Assembly: GCF_000739575.1 (NCBI RefSeq)
Contig: NZ_BBJO01000002.1
Location: forward strand, 1 to 64,000
Source of the DNA: Halobellus rufus
GTDB lineage: Archaea > Halobacteriota > Halobacteria > Halobacteriales > Haloferacaceae
Reading direction: 5' to 3'
DNA length: 64,000 nt
This document shows positions 7,726-18,300 of this stretch, piece after piece. The stretch's first letter is position 1; every line of letters begins with the position of its first letter. A program made the translations under genes and the position numbers. The notes beneath the pieces are model-generated. The model was not told the DNA's origin and did no database searches. It saw only the letters and a list, made by a program, of their open reading frames with translations.

Positions 7726-10290
7726 ATGCGATTGGACTTCCAGCGGTTCGTCGACTGGGCGGACGACAACATCGTCAACCGCCCGAAGAAAGTGATGCTG
7801 GCGTTCCTGCTCGTCACGCTCATCTTCGCCGGCGGGCTCGGCAACGTCTCGACGGAGGCGGGGACCCAGCAGTTCGCCGAGGACATCCCGGCGTCGAACG
7901 CGCTCGAACGGATCGAAAACGAGTTCGAGTCGCCGTTCGCGACGAGCCCCGGGAGCACCCAGCTCGTCCAGCGGGACCGCAACGTCCTCTCGAAGCGATC
8001 GATGATCGCGATGCTGCGCGCCCAGCAGGCGCTCGAAGAGCGCGACGACATGTACGTCTCCGGCACGTCGTCGTCCGCGGCGGTCGTCGCGCGGAGCATC
8101 GATCCGGAGGCGACGACGCTCGACCGGCAGATCACCACGCTCGAACGCGCCACGGCGACGGAGATCGACCGCGCGGTCCGTGAGAACGCCGACAACTCCG
8201 CGCTCACGGGGTCGCTGAGCAACGACTTCAACCGCCGGGCGGCCTCGGCGTCGGCGACGATCGGCGTCGTCCAGCACGACCTCCCCGGCGGTTCCGGCGG
8301 CGGTTCCGTGGGGCAGTCCGGCGACAGCCCGCTGACGTCGATCCAGAACGACGCCCAGCGGATCATCGACGCGGAACTCGACGCCGACATCACCGTCTTC
8401 GGGAGCGGTATCATCGCCGACGAGTTCGGGACCGTCATCACCGACTCGCTGCTCATCGTGACGCCCGCTGCGGTGCTTCTCATCGTCGGATTCCTCGTGA
8501 TCGCCTACCGGGACCTGCTGGATCTCCTGTTGGGTATCACCTCGCTCGGGATGGCCGTCATCTGGACGTTCGGCTTCCTCGGGCTGGCGGGCATCCCGTT
8601 CAACCAGATCATGATCTCCGTCCCGCCGCTGTTGTTGGCGGTCGGCATCGACTTCGGGATCCACGCGATCAACCGCTACCGCGAGGACAGGGCCACCGGA
8701 CTGGACGTCGAGTCGGCAATGCAGCTCACCACCGACCAACTGCTCGTCGCCTTCTTCATCGTCACCGGGACGACCGTCATCGGCTTCCTCTCGAACCTCG
8801 CCTCCGACCTCCCGCCGATCCGCGACTTCGGCATCGTCGCGGGCGTCGGCATCATCTTCGTGTTCCTGATCTTCGGGATCTTCCTGCCCGCGGCGAAAGT
8901 CTGGATGGACCGCCGCCGAGAGAACTGGCCGATCCCGACGTTCAGCCAGCGCCCGCTGGGCGAGGAGGGGTCGGCCCTTGGAAAGGTACTCTCCGTCGGC
9001 GTGGTCCTCTCGCGGTACGCCCCGGTCGTCGTCCTCGTCCTGGCGCTGCTCTTCAGCGTCGGCGCGGCGGGCTACGCCACCGGCGTCGATACGTCGTTCA
9101 CGCAGGAGGACTTCCTCCCGCCGGAGGAGGTCTCACCGCTCCTGAAGTCGCTGCCGGAGCCGTTCGCGCCGAGCGATTACGGGGTCGTGGGGACGCTGAA
9201 CTTCCTCGAAGACAAGTTCACCAGCACACAGGGGGGGTCAGTGACCATATACGTCGAGGGGCGGATGGAGAACGACGCCGCCCTCGAACGGATCCACCGA
9301 GCGGGCGAGGACCCGCCCTCGGAGTTCGTCACCGACGGGAACCGCCGCGCGGAGTCGACGAGCATCGTGACGATCATTCGGGATCAGGCGGAGCGAGACC
9401 CCGAGTTCGCCGCGGTGGTCGAGCGCAACGACCGGAACGACAACGGCGTGCCCGACGACAACCTCGGGACGGTCTACGACGAACTGGCGGCGTCGTCGGC
9501 CGGATCGCAGGCGTCGCAGTACCTCGCGGAGGACCGCCGGAGCGCCCGGGTCGTCTACACCGTATCGGCGGACGCCTCCGACAGCGAAGCGACCGCCGCG
9601 GCCGACGAGGTCGCAGACCGGTTCCGCTACGAGGCGACGCCGACGGGCAACACGGTCGTCTTCCAGGAGGTCTCGGACCTCATCTTCGAGTCGGCGATCA
9701 CGAGCCTCGCGCTCGCGCTGGGGGCGACGGTCGTCTTCTTAGTCTTCATCTACTGGCTCTTGGAGGGGCTCCCGTCGCTCGGGATCGCGAACCTCGCGCC
9801 GATCGTCGTCGCGGTCGCCTCAGTCGCCGGGACGATGCGCGTGCTCGGCATCTCGTTCAACGCCTTCACCGCGACGATCCTCTCGCTGACGATCGGGCTC
9901 GGGATCGACTACTCGGTGCACGTCGTCCACCGCTTCGTCGACGAGCGGCGCGAGCGGGCGCTGATGCCGGCGCTGCAGCGCACCGTCGTCGGGACCGGCG
10001 GCGCGCTCCTCGGGAGTATGGCGACGACGGCGTTCGGCATCGGCGTCTTGGTCCTCGCCGTCCTCTCGGTCCTCGGGCAGTTCGGCGTGTTGACGGCGAT
10101 CTCGATCATCTACTCGTTCCTCGCGTCGCTGCTCGTGCTCCCCTCGGCGCTCGTCGTGTGGGACCGCCTCGTCAACGGGGACCCGTCGGTGCCGATCGGC
10201 CAGCGCGGCGACGCCGCCGGTCCCGCGGCCGACGTCGACGGGACGACGCGGGCTTCTGGCCAGAACCTCTCCGACGGGGGGCAGCTATGA
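7726..10290 (+). CDS. MMPL/RND superfamily exporter
   Basis: Twelve-helix transporter of 854 residues with the two-fold layout of the RND/MMPL family: TM1 (KVMLAFLLVTLIFAGGLG), a large exterior loop (about 45-235), a five-helix sterol-sensing-like block (about 240-395), TM7 near 425-450, a second exterior loop (about 455-650) and a second helix block to about 815. The GIDFGIHAINRYRE and GLGIDYSVHVVHRF segments are the paired helix-4 signatures, with acidic residues likely to carry protons. Archaeal members are predicted to export lipids or other hydrophobic compounds; no substrate can be read here. It sits between an exported repeat protein (3-base gap) and a TrmB regulator (ATGA overlap), so all three are probably one transcript. 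Confidence 0.88.
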   Translation: MRLDFQRFVDWADDNIVNRPKKVMLAFLLVTLIFAGGLGNVSTEAGTQQFAEDIPASNALERIENEFESPFATSPGSTQLVQRDRNVLSKRSMIAMLRAQQALEERDDMYVSGTSSSAAVVARSIDPEATTLDRQITTLERATATEIDRAVRENADNSALTGSLSNDFNRRAASASATIGVVQHDLPGGSGGGSVGQSGDSPLTSIQNDAQRIIDAELDADITVFGSGIIADEFGTVITDSLLIVTPAAVLLIVGFLVIAYRDLLDLLLGITSLGMAVIWTFGFLGLAGIPFNQIMISVPPLLLAVGIDFGIHAINRYREDRATGLDVESAMQLTTDQLLVAFFIVTGTTVIGFLSNLASDLPPIRDFGIVAGVGIIFVFLIFGIFLPAAKVWMDRRRENWPIPTFSQRPLGEEGSALGKVLSVGVVLSRYAPVVVLVLALLFSVGAAGYATGVDTSFTQEDFLPPEEVSPLLKSLPEPFAPSDYGVVGTLNFLEDKFTSTQGGSVTIYVEGRMENDAALERIHRAGEDPPSEFVTDGNRRAESTSIVTIIRDQAERDPEFAAVVERNDRNDNGVPDDNLGTVYDELAASSAGSQASQYLAEDRRSARVVYTVSADASDSEATAAADEVADRFRYEATPTGNTVVFQEVSDLIFESAITSLALALGATVVFLVFIYWLLEGLPSLGIANLAPIVVAVASVAGTMRVLGISFNAFTATILSLTIGLGIDYSVHVVHRFVDERRERALMPALQRTVVGTGGALLGSMATTAFGIGVLVLAVLSVLGQFGVLTAISIIYSFLASLLVLPSALVVWDRLVNGDPSVPIGQRGDAAGPAADVDGTTRASGQNLSDGGQL

Positions 10291-11084
10291 GCCTCGAAGA
10301 CGAGAGCGTCCCGTCCGAACACGAGGCGGTCGAGTCGCTCGAACGGCTGGGGCTCTCGAACTACGCCGCCCGGGTGTTCGTCGCGCTGCACCGACTCGGG
10401 GTGGGGACGGCCAAGCAGATTCACGAGGAGACGGACGTGCCGCGCTCGCAGGTGTACGGTGCGGCCGAGGAACTGCTCGACCGCGGGCTCGTCGAACTCC
10501 AGCAGTCGACGCCGAAGCGCTACCGGCCGATGGGGCTGGACACCGCCCGCAGGCGGCTCGCCGAGGAGCTGAAGAACGAGGCGGACCGGGCGTTCTCGTT
10601 CCTCGAAGCGCAGCGGCGCGCCCGAACTGAGCAGGAGACGCGCGACGACGTCTGGACCGTTCGCGGTCGCGAACCCGTGAGCGGCCGCGTCGTCGAACTC
10701 GCCCAGCAGGCGACTGAGACCCTGCTGTTCGCGGCGTCGGCGCCCGAGTTCGTCTCGGAGGACATCGTCGCCGCGATCGCCGAGCGGAGCGAGAACGGCG
10801 TCGCCGTCAGCGTGGTCAGCGAGGACTCGACCGTCAGAGAGCGCTTCGCGGCGCTCGACGGCGTCGACGTCGACGCCCCCCAGGAGTCACAGCCGATGGA
10901 TTACACCGGCCGGGTCCTGCTCGTCGACGACCGGGCCGTCCTGCTCTCGTCGGTGCCCGCGACGGAGAGCGGCGAGGAGACGGCGATCTGGTCGGCGGAC
11001 ACCGCGATGGCGCGGATCCTCGCGCAGGCCATCGCCGGCAGCATCGACTCGTTCGTTCGCGGGTCTGGCGTCGAGTGGAAGTAG
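10287..11084 (+). CDS. TrmB family transcriptional regulator
   Basis: Regulator of 265 residues. The N-terminal winged helix (AVESLERLGLSNYAARVFVAL, then QIHEETDVPRSQVYGAAEEL) is the TrmB DNA-binding domain. A helical linker (about 90-125) leads to a C-terminal sensor domain with VSEDIVAAIAERSENG and the closing ETAIWSADTAMARILAQA. TrmB proteins respond to small ligands, often sugars. The ATG overlaps the TGA of the exporter gene (ATGA at 10287-10290), which fixes the start and indicates translational coupling. It most likely controls the operon it ends; this is inference from position. Confidence 0.9.
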   Translation: MSLEDESVPSEHEAVESLERLGLSNYAARVFVALHRLGVGTAKQIHEETDVPRSQVYGAAEELLDRGLVELQQSTPKRYRPMGLDTARRRLAEELKNEADRAFSFLEAQRRARTEQETRDDVWTVRGREPVSGRVVELAQQATETLLFAASAPEFVSEDIVAAIAERSENGVAVSVVSEDSTVRERFAALDGVDVDAPQESQPMDYTGRVLLVDDRAVLLSSVPATESGEETAIWSADTAMARILAQAIAGSIDSFVRGSGVEWK

Positions 11085-11120
11085 GGGCTGCGGCCGTCGA
11101 TTCCCGCTCCGTTCACGTGC

Positions 11121-11402
11121 TCACCGCCGAATCGTGAAGCCCGATTCCCCTTCGGGATCCTCGTACGTCACGTCGACGTCGTCGACCGAGGCGGCCGGGC
11201 TTCCCGTCTCACACCACGCTATCATCTCCTCGACGAGCGACTCCGGCCCCTCGAACACCGCCTCGACGCGGCCGTCGTCGAGGTTCCGGACCCAGCCGTC
11301 GACGTCGCGCTCGCTGGCCGCATCCCGGGTCGACGCCCGGTAGTACACTCCCTGTACACGTCCGCTGACGTACACGTGCGCTCGGATTCGATCGTCGCTC
11401 AT
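11121..11402 (-). CDS. acyP: Acylphosphatase
   Basis: Small cytosolic enzyme of 93 residues that hydrolyses carboxyl-phosphate bonds. The N-terminal VSGRVQGVYYRAST carries the phosphate-binding loop and catalytic Arg, WVRNLDDGRVEAVFEG carries the catalytic Asn and second family motif, and the alpha/beta sandwich length is normal. The gene is convergent with the TrmB gene and stands alone. The acidic surface is typical of the host. Confidence 0.92.
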   Translation of the reverse strand: MSDDRIRAHVYVSGRVQGVYYRASTRDAASERDVDGWVRNLDDGRVEAVFEGPESLVEEMIAWCETGSPAASVDDVDVTYEDPEGESGFTIRR

Positions 11403-11613
11403 CGAGGCAGGGATTCGTTCGGCGGCCGAAAGAGCGTGTCGCCTCCGGTGGTCGGTGAGAGCACACGGAGACGTGGATCGGCCTCCGGTTTAACGAACCA
11501 CTAGGTGGTGGTGTCCGCCGGTTGTTTCGAGATTGTTAACTTTGGATCTACTTGCCTTCAATTGGCGTACGTTGGTCCTTACAATGTGCGTAGCTAGCGT
11601 GAGATAGTTCGAG

Positions 11614-12174
11614 ATGGCTACCGGGGAGCTCAGACGGCCGAGCCGTGACAGTGAGGAACGTGGGGCGATGGCGGACATCGTCTTCGACGCCCTGAGCAAT
11701 CGACGACGACGACTCGTCGTTCGCGAGTTACGTAAGGCCTCGCGACCGCTCGATATCGGAACGCTCTCGACGCGCATCGCCGCCCACGAGAACGGAATCG
11801 ATTCGAAATCAGTCACACACGGCCAACGGAAGAGCGTCTACACGTCGCTGCACCAGAACCACCTCCCGAAACTGACGGATGCGGGATTCGTCGCAGCGGA
11901 TAGGAAGTGGGTCGGACTCAGACTGACGGAGCGCGCGGCGGTGTTGGAGTCCCACCTCGACGACGACGCGCTGCGGATGGAAGATACCCGAGAGATCGAC
12001 GGCCTCACTCACCGGACGCACGTCTGGTCGACGGCGCTCGCAGTCGGGTTCTCCACGACCGGTGCGATCGCGCTCTATCCCGGCTCGAACCCCTCGAGCG
12101 TCCTCCTGGCGACCGTCGTCGCGCTCTGTGCGACGTTCGCGTGTTACTGGTTCGTGACAGACCTCGTCACCTGA
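11614..12174 (+). CDS. Membrane-anchored winged-helix protein (DUF7344-like)
   Basis: A 186-residue protein with an N-terminal winged-helix domain: IVFDALSNRRRRLVVRELRK, then SVTHGQRKSVYTSLHQNHLP and LTDAGFVAADRKWVGLRLT. This matches the haloarchaeal HTH type often annotated DUF7344. The C-terminal end has two hydrophobic helices (WSTALAVGFSTTGAIALYPG and SVLLATVVALCATFACYWFV), so the DNA-binding part should be held at the inner face of the membrane. It lies 210 bases before the giant malectin protein gene on the same strand, so it could regulate that surface locus; this is inference. Other possible starts are the ATG codons at about 11668 (MADIVF). Confidence 0.7.
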   Translation: MATGELRRPSRDSEERGAMADIVFDALSNRRRRLVVRELRKASRPLDIGTLSTRIAAHENGIDSKSVTHGQRKSVYTSLHQNHLPKLTDAGFVAADRKWVGLRLTERAAVLESHLDDDALRMEDTREIDGLTHRTHVWSTALAVGFSTTGAIALYPGSNPSSVLLATVVALCATFACYWFVTDLVT

Positions 12175-12384
12175 CTGTCGGTTATTTTGAGCCCGGTGGC
12201 CGACTGGGTTCTCTGATTCCGTTATAGAGTGGCTACAGGGCTTGAATAATTCGTTTTTTCGACGTATCGGACTAATACTCACGGTCGCTATCGGGGTAGT
12301 TCTGGCCGACCCGGCCGCCCGCAACTGTCGCCGGGATGATACGTATGGTCGATCCAGACAGACACCCTTCGAGATGGTATCGCT

Positions 12385-15300
12385 ATGACGAACGATAGGA
12401 CAAGACGCGCGTTGGTCCTGCTGGCGACGATTTTTATGATCACGTCGCCGATGGCCGGCGTCGTCGGTGCGTCGGCTGCGACCGGCGCGCACGACGGCGA
12501 CTTGCGCGCGGCAGACGTCGACGACGGGGCGCTGAACGCGGCCCAAGTAGCCGACACGACCGCGGTCGGGGAGGTGATCGCGCGCGTAAACGCGGGAGGT
12601 GACTCCGTGGCGGTCGACAGCGGCCCCGACTGGACGGGCGAGTGGGAGCAGTACCACTCCGGGAGCACCTCGACGTACAGCACGGGCGATTCGATCTCTC
12701 TGGACGCCTCAGTTCCGACTGACACGCCCGCAAGCGTGTTCCAGTCCGAAGTGTACGGCGAGCAGGAGTGGACGTTCTCAGACGGAGTTCAGAGCGGTCA
12801 GACCTACGAGGTCCGCCTCTACTTCGCCGAGATCTACCAGACCACTGACGGCGATCGGCTCTTCGACGCCACCGTCGAGGGCGAGCAGGTGCTCGACGGC
12901 TACGACATCCACGCTGACGTCGGTCACGACGTCGGCGTGATGAAGTCCGCCACCGTCACGCCCGCCGACGGAGAGATCGATATCGGTCTCACCAACGTCG
13001 AGGACAACGCGAAGATCAGCGCGATCGAGATCGTCGAGTCCGAACCCCAGCCCGACACGCTCGGTGGACCGTCGGACGTCGACTTCGGAAGCGTGGTCGT
13101 CGGCGACGCTGAGAGCGAGACGGTCACGCTGACGAACCTCGGTGGCGACGGCGACGCCGACATCACGATCGACGACGTGTCCGTCTCGGGTGACGGCGCA
13201 TTCTCGGCTGGAGCGGCGTCGCAAACGACGCTCGCCCCAGGCGAATCCGCCGACATCCCACTCACGTTCTCCCCGGACGACGCGCAGTCGGCGTCGGGGG
13301 CCGTCGAGATCACCCACTCGGGGAGTAACTCCCCGCTGAGTATCGACCTCGCCGGCGAGGGAACGAGCACTGCGCAAGTAGGCTTCGGCAAGAGCAGCCT
13401 GCAAGGGTTCGATCAGAGCTCACTGACGGCGCTCGAGTTCGGGCCGGACGGTCGGCTCTACGTCGCCAAACAGAACGGGATGGTGTACGCGCTGAACGTC
13501 ACCCGCGAGGGCGAGAACGACTACAGCGTCGAATCGCAGGAATCCGTCGACCTCGTTCAGGACATCCCGAACCACGACGACTTCGGGAACCACGAGTCCG
13601 GTGAGACGGCCCGCCAGATCACCGGCCTGACCGTCGGCGGGACGGCCTCGGAACCGGTCGTGTACGTCTCGTCGAGCGATCCGACGATCGACGTCGGGGA
13701 GGACGACGACGACACGGACACCAACTCCGGTGCGATCTCCCGGTTGACGTTCGACTGGGAGAGCGACGACACGTTGAACGGCGTCGACCACGAGGTGATG
13801 GTCCTCGGGCTGCCGCGCTCGGAGGAGAACCACGCGACCAACGGCCTCGATCTGGCCGACGACGGCGAGACGCTGTACGTCGCTCAGGGCGGGCACACGA
13901 ACCAGGGCGCACCGAGCAACAACTTCGGTCACACGCCCGAATACGCCCTCTCCGCGGCCGTTCTCGAAATCGATTTGGCACAGATCGAGACGGACCACCA
14001 GCCGAAGAACCTGCAGGACTACGACGCTGACTATCCGAACCTGGACTTCTGGTACGCGATCCCGACGATCCAGAACCACGACGGGACCGAGGGTGACGAC
14101 CTGCCGTTCGGCGGCAACGACGGGATCAACCAGGCCAAGTGGATCGAGGACGGTCCCGTGCAGGTCTACTCGACCGGGTACCGCAATCCCTACGACCTCG
14201 TCCTCTCGGAGGACGATCAGCTGTACGTCATCGACAACGGTCCCAACGGCGGCTGGGGCGGCCAGCCCGTCAACGAGGGTCCGGACGGGATGTGTACGAA
14301 CGAGCCGAACGATCCCGGTGGCGGCTCCGGTGACCAACTCCACCTCGCGACCGAGGGGTCCTACGGCGGTCACCCCGCCCCGATCCGGGCGAATCCGACG
14401 GGCGCTGACATCTACGACGCCGACGGGAACGTCATCTTCGACATCAACGAGTCGAACAGTCCCGTCCCGGCTTCGCAGGTGAACCCGATCGAGTGCGACT
14501 ACCAGAGCCCCGACGAGGACAACTCGCTCGGAGACACCTTCGGCTGGACCGGCGGTATGGACGAGTACACCGCCTCGAACTTCAGGGGCGCGATGCAGGG
14601 CGACCTGCTCGTCGTCGTCGGAGCCAGTTCCGTCGAGCGCGTCCAACTCGACGCCAGCGGGACGAGCGTCACCGAGCAGGAGAGCAACTTCTTCAGCGAC
14701 ATCAGCGCACTGGGCATCGCCGCACAGGGCGACGAGGGTCCCTTCCCGGGAACCGTCTGGACCGCCCGCGGTGATCTCACCGTGTTCGAGCCGAACGACT
14801 ACGAAGGCACCGGCGACGGCCAGCAGTGCACCGGTGCCGACGACCCATCGCTCGACGAGGACGGTGACGGCTACGACAACGCCGACGAGATCGACGCGGG
14901 ATCGGACCCGTGCTCGGCCGCCTCGACGCCGCCCGACTTCGACGACGACGGCACGTCCAACGTGAACGATCCGGACGACGACAACGACGGACAGCCCGAC
15001 ACGAGCGATCCGTTCGCGGTCGATCCAGAGGACGGGACCACGACGACGCTCCCGATTCAGATGGACTTCTCTGAGACGGAGCTGTTCGGCGAGAACGGCC
15101 AGGGTTGGACCGGCCTGATGACGAACGGCCAGACCGATTACCAGGACCTGTACGACCCCGACCAGATGACGGTCGGCGGTGCGGCGCAGGTGCTTACCGT
15201 CGAAGACGTGCCCGCCGGTGACGCGACGAACGACGACCAGCAGTACGCGTTCCAGCGCGGGTTCGACGCGCCCGAGGAACCCTTCACGGTCTCGACGACG

Positions 15301-18300
15301 GTGAACGGTCTGCCCGAGAACCCCTCGGACTACCAGTCGCTGGGGATCTACATCGGCAACGGCGATCAGGACAACTACCTGAAGCTGGTCGCCGCCGCGA
15401 ACGGCGGCACCGGGGGCGTCCAGTTCGCCGGCGAGACCGATGGCTCCTTCGAGAGCGTTCAACAGCCCGACGACTCGGCTGTCGCGGGCTCCGACAGCGA
15501 CACCGACCTCGAAATGACGGTGTACCCGAGCAACGACACCGTCGAGGCGTACTACACGCCCGAGGACGGCGAGGAGACGTACGTCGGTTCGACGACGATC
15601 CCCGGGTCGTGGCTCGACAGTTCGGACGGCAACGGCACCGCGGTGGGCGTCATCTCGACGTCCTACCAAGCCGGGTCGACGTTCGACGCTACGTGGACGA
15701 ATCTCGACGTCGAGTACGTGACCCCGCCGGAGAACCAACCACCAGTGGCCGACGCGGGCGCTGACGTCACCGTCGACGCGGGACAACAGGTCACGCTCGA
15801 CGCCTCGGGATCGACCGACCCCGACGGCGACGACGACGCGCTCGGCTACACGTGGACGCAGACCGCCGGAACGCCCGACGGACTGCTGGACATGAGCGAC
15901 GGAGAGCAGGTGTCCTTCACCGCGCCCGACGTCGATTCGGAGACGACGTACACCTTCGAGGTGAGCGTCTCCGACGGCCAGGACAGCGACACCGACACGG
16001 TGAACGTGACGGTGCAGCCCACCGACGACTCCGGCGACGGGCCGACCGACGGCGAGGTCCTCTACCGCGTGAACGCCGGTGGCTCCGAGACCGCGGCCAG
16101 CGATGGTGGCCCGTCGTGGAGCGCGGACACCGATGGCAGCCCCTCGCCGTACGTCAACGCTGACGGAGACAACGGGCTCAACACCTACAGCACGGACGAC
16201 ACCGTCTCCCTCGATAGCTCGGTGCCCGCGGACACGCCAGCGTCCCTGTTCCAGACGGAGCGGTACGACGTGAACACGACGGGCTCGGCGGCGGACGACA
16301 CCGAGATGCAGTGGTCCTTCGACGTCCAACAGGGCGAGACCTACGAGGTCCGCCTCTACTTCGCCGAGATCTTCCTCGACGCCTCGAACGTGGAGTCGCA
16401 AGGGCCGCGGACCTTCGACGTGACTGTCGAAGGCGACACGGCGCTGGACGACTACAACCTCTACGACACGTACGGACACGACGTCGGAGCGATGGAGTCG
16501 TTCGAGGTGACGCCCGCTGACGACAGCCTCGACGTCGAGTTCCTCCACGGACAGGAGAACCCGAAGGTGTCGGCGATCGAGGTCGTCGCCGTCGACGGTG
16601 ACGAACCGCCCGCGGACGGCGATCTGACCGTCGCCGAGGCCGTGGCGATGGGCGGCGAGAACGACTCACAGATCGAAGACGCGGAGATCCAAGAGGCGAT
16701 CAACTGGTGGTCGACGGACGCCGAGGTTCCCAACACCGGCGGACAGACCGTCGGTGACGCCGAGATACAGAGCCTCATCAACCTCTGGGCGACCGACGCT
16801 GCGGTCGGTGAGGGTGACGACGGCGGCGACGAGGACGGGACGACCGGATCGGCGTTCGTCGAGGTCACGCCCGACTCGGGCGTCGAGGCGTCTACCTACG
16901 GGGGCGGCTCCTTCGAAGTCACGAACACTGGCGACGAGCAGGTCTCGTCGGTTACCTTCGACCTCTCGTCGTCGGCGATGCCCGACGTGGTGTTCGATCC
17001 CGAGGGGACCGCCGGCGACCAGGCCGCGAAGGGACTGAATATCGACTCGCAGTCGGGTGACGGCGTCGGCGTCGTCAGCACCGACGACGGGGACGTGTTC
17101 AGCCAGCCGCACAACGGCGTGAACGGGTCCGACGGCTACGACGTGATGACCGTCGAGTTCGACGACTTCGACCCCGGTGAGTCGGTGTCGTTCTCGGTCG
17201 ACAACGATCCGACGAGCATCAAGGACGCGAGCATCTCCTCCCAAGAGGCGGGTCCGATCTCCGGGCTCGAACTGGCCCGCTCGACGGTGAGCGTCGAGTA
17301 CGCCGACGGCGGCGTCCAAGAGACCCAGCTGTTCGGTGACGGCAGCGCTGGCGGCGCGCAGGCGACCCTCGACGAGTCGGTCGCGTCGGCACCGAGCGTC
17401 GACGTGCAGGACGTCGCCCTCGACGACGCCGCGCTCCGTGACCACCACAGCGCGGCCACCGTTAGCGAGGCAGACCAGACCGTGACCGTCACGGGCGACC
17501 CCGGGGCGACCGTCACGCTGCTGCACTTCGAGGGCGAACTCGAACTGAGCAACGTCCCCGAGTACGACGGCACGCCCGGGTACGACGTGGAGGCCTACGA
17601 GGCCAACAAGATCGAGCAGGTGAACTACGAGACGGTCACGCTCGACTCGAGCGGCGAGGCCGAAGTGCCCGTCACGCTGCTCAACTCGACGGACGTCGGC
17701 GGGTACAACTACCTCGTGGCCGCGCAGGGTGAGCCCGACGCGGACACGGGGCTCGCCTCGAACGTCGTGGTCCTGCACTACGACGAGAGCGCCGGCGACG
17801 GCGGTGAGCCCGATCAGCCGAGTGACGTCGCCTTCGCCGTGAACGCCGGTGGCGACGAGTACACGGCTTCTGACGGCACCGTCTATCAGGCCGACACCAA
17901 CTTCGACGGCGGCGACACCTACAGCACGACGCAGTCGATCGACGGCACGCAGGACGACGAACTCTACCAGACGGAGCGCTACGGCGGCGCTCCCGGTTCG
18001 GACCCGCTGAGTTACGACGTCCCGCTCGATGACGGCGAGTACGAGGTCACCCTCCACTTCGCCGAGATCTATCAGGGCGTCGCCGACAGCGATTCGCCCG
18101 ATTCGACCGGTCCGGAGGACGGCACGAACGAGAACGACCGCGTGTTCAACGTCAGCATCGAGGGCGAGCAGGTCCTCACCGACTACGACATCTTCGCCGA
18201 AGTTGGCCCGCTGACCGCGACGCAGGAGACGTTCACGACAGAGGTCACCGACGGCGAACTGAACGTCGATTTCGCGGCGACCTACGACAACGCGAAGGTC

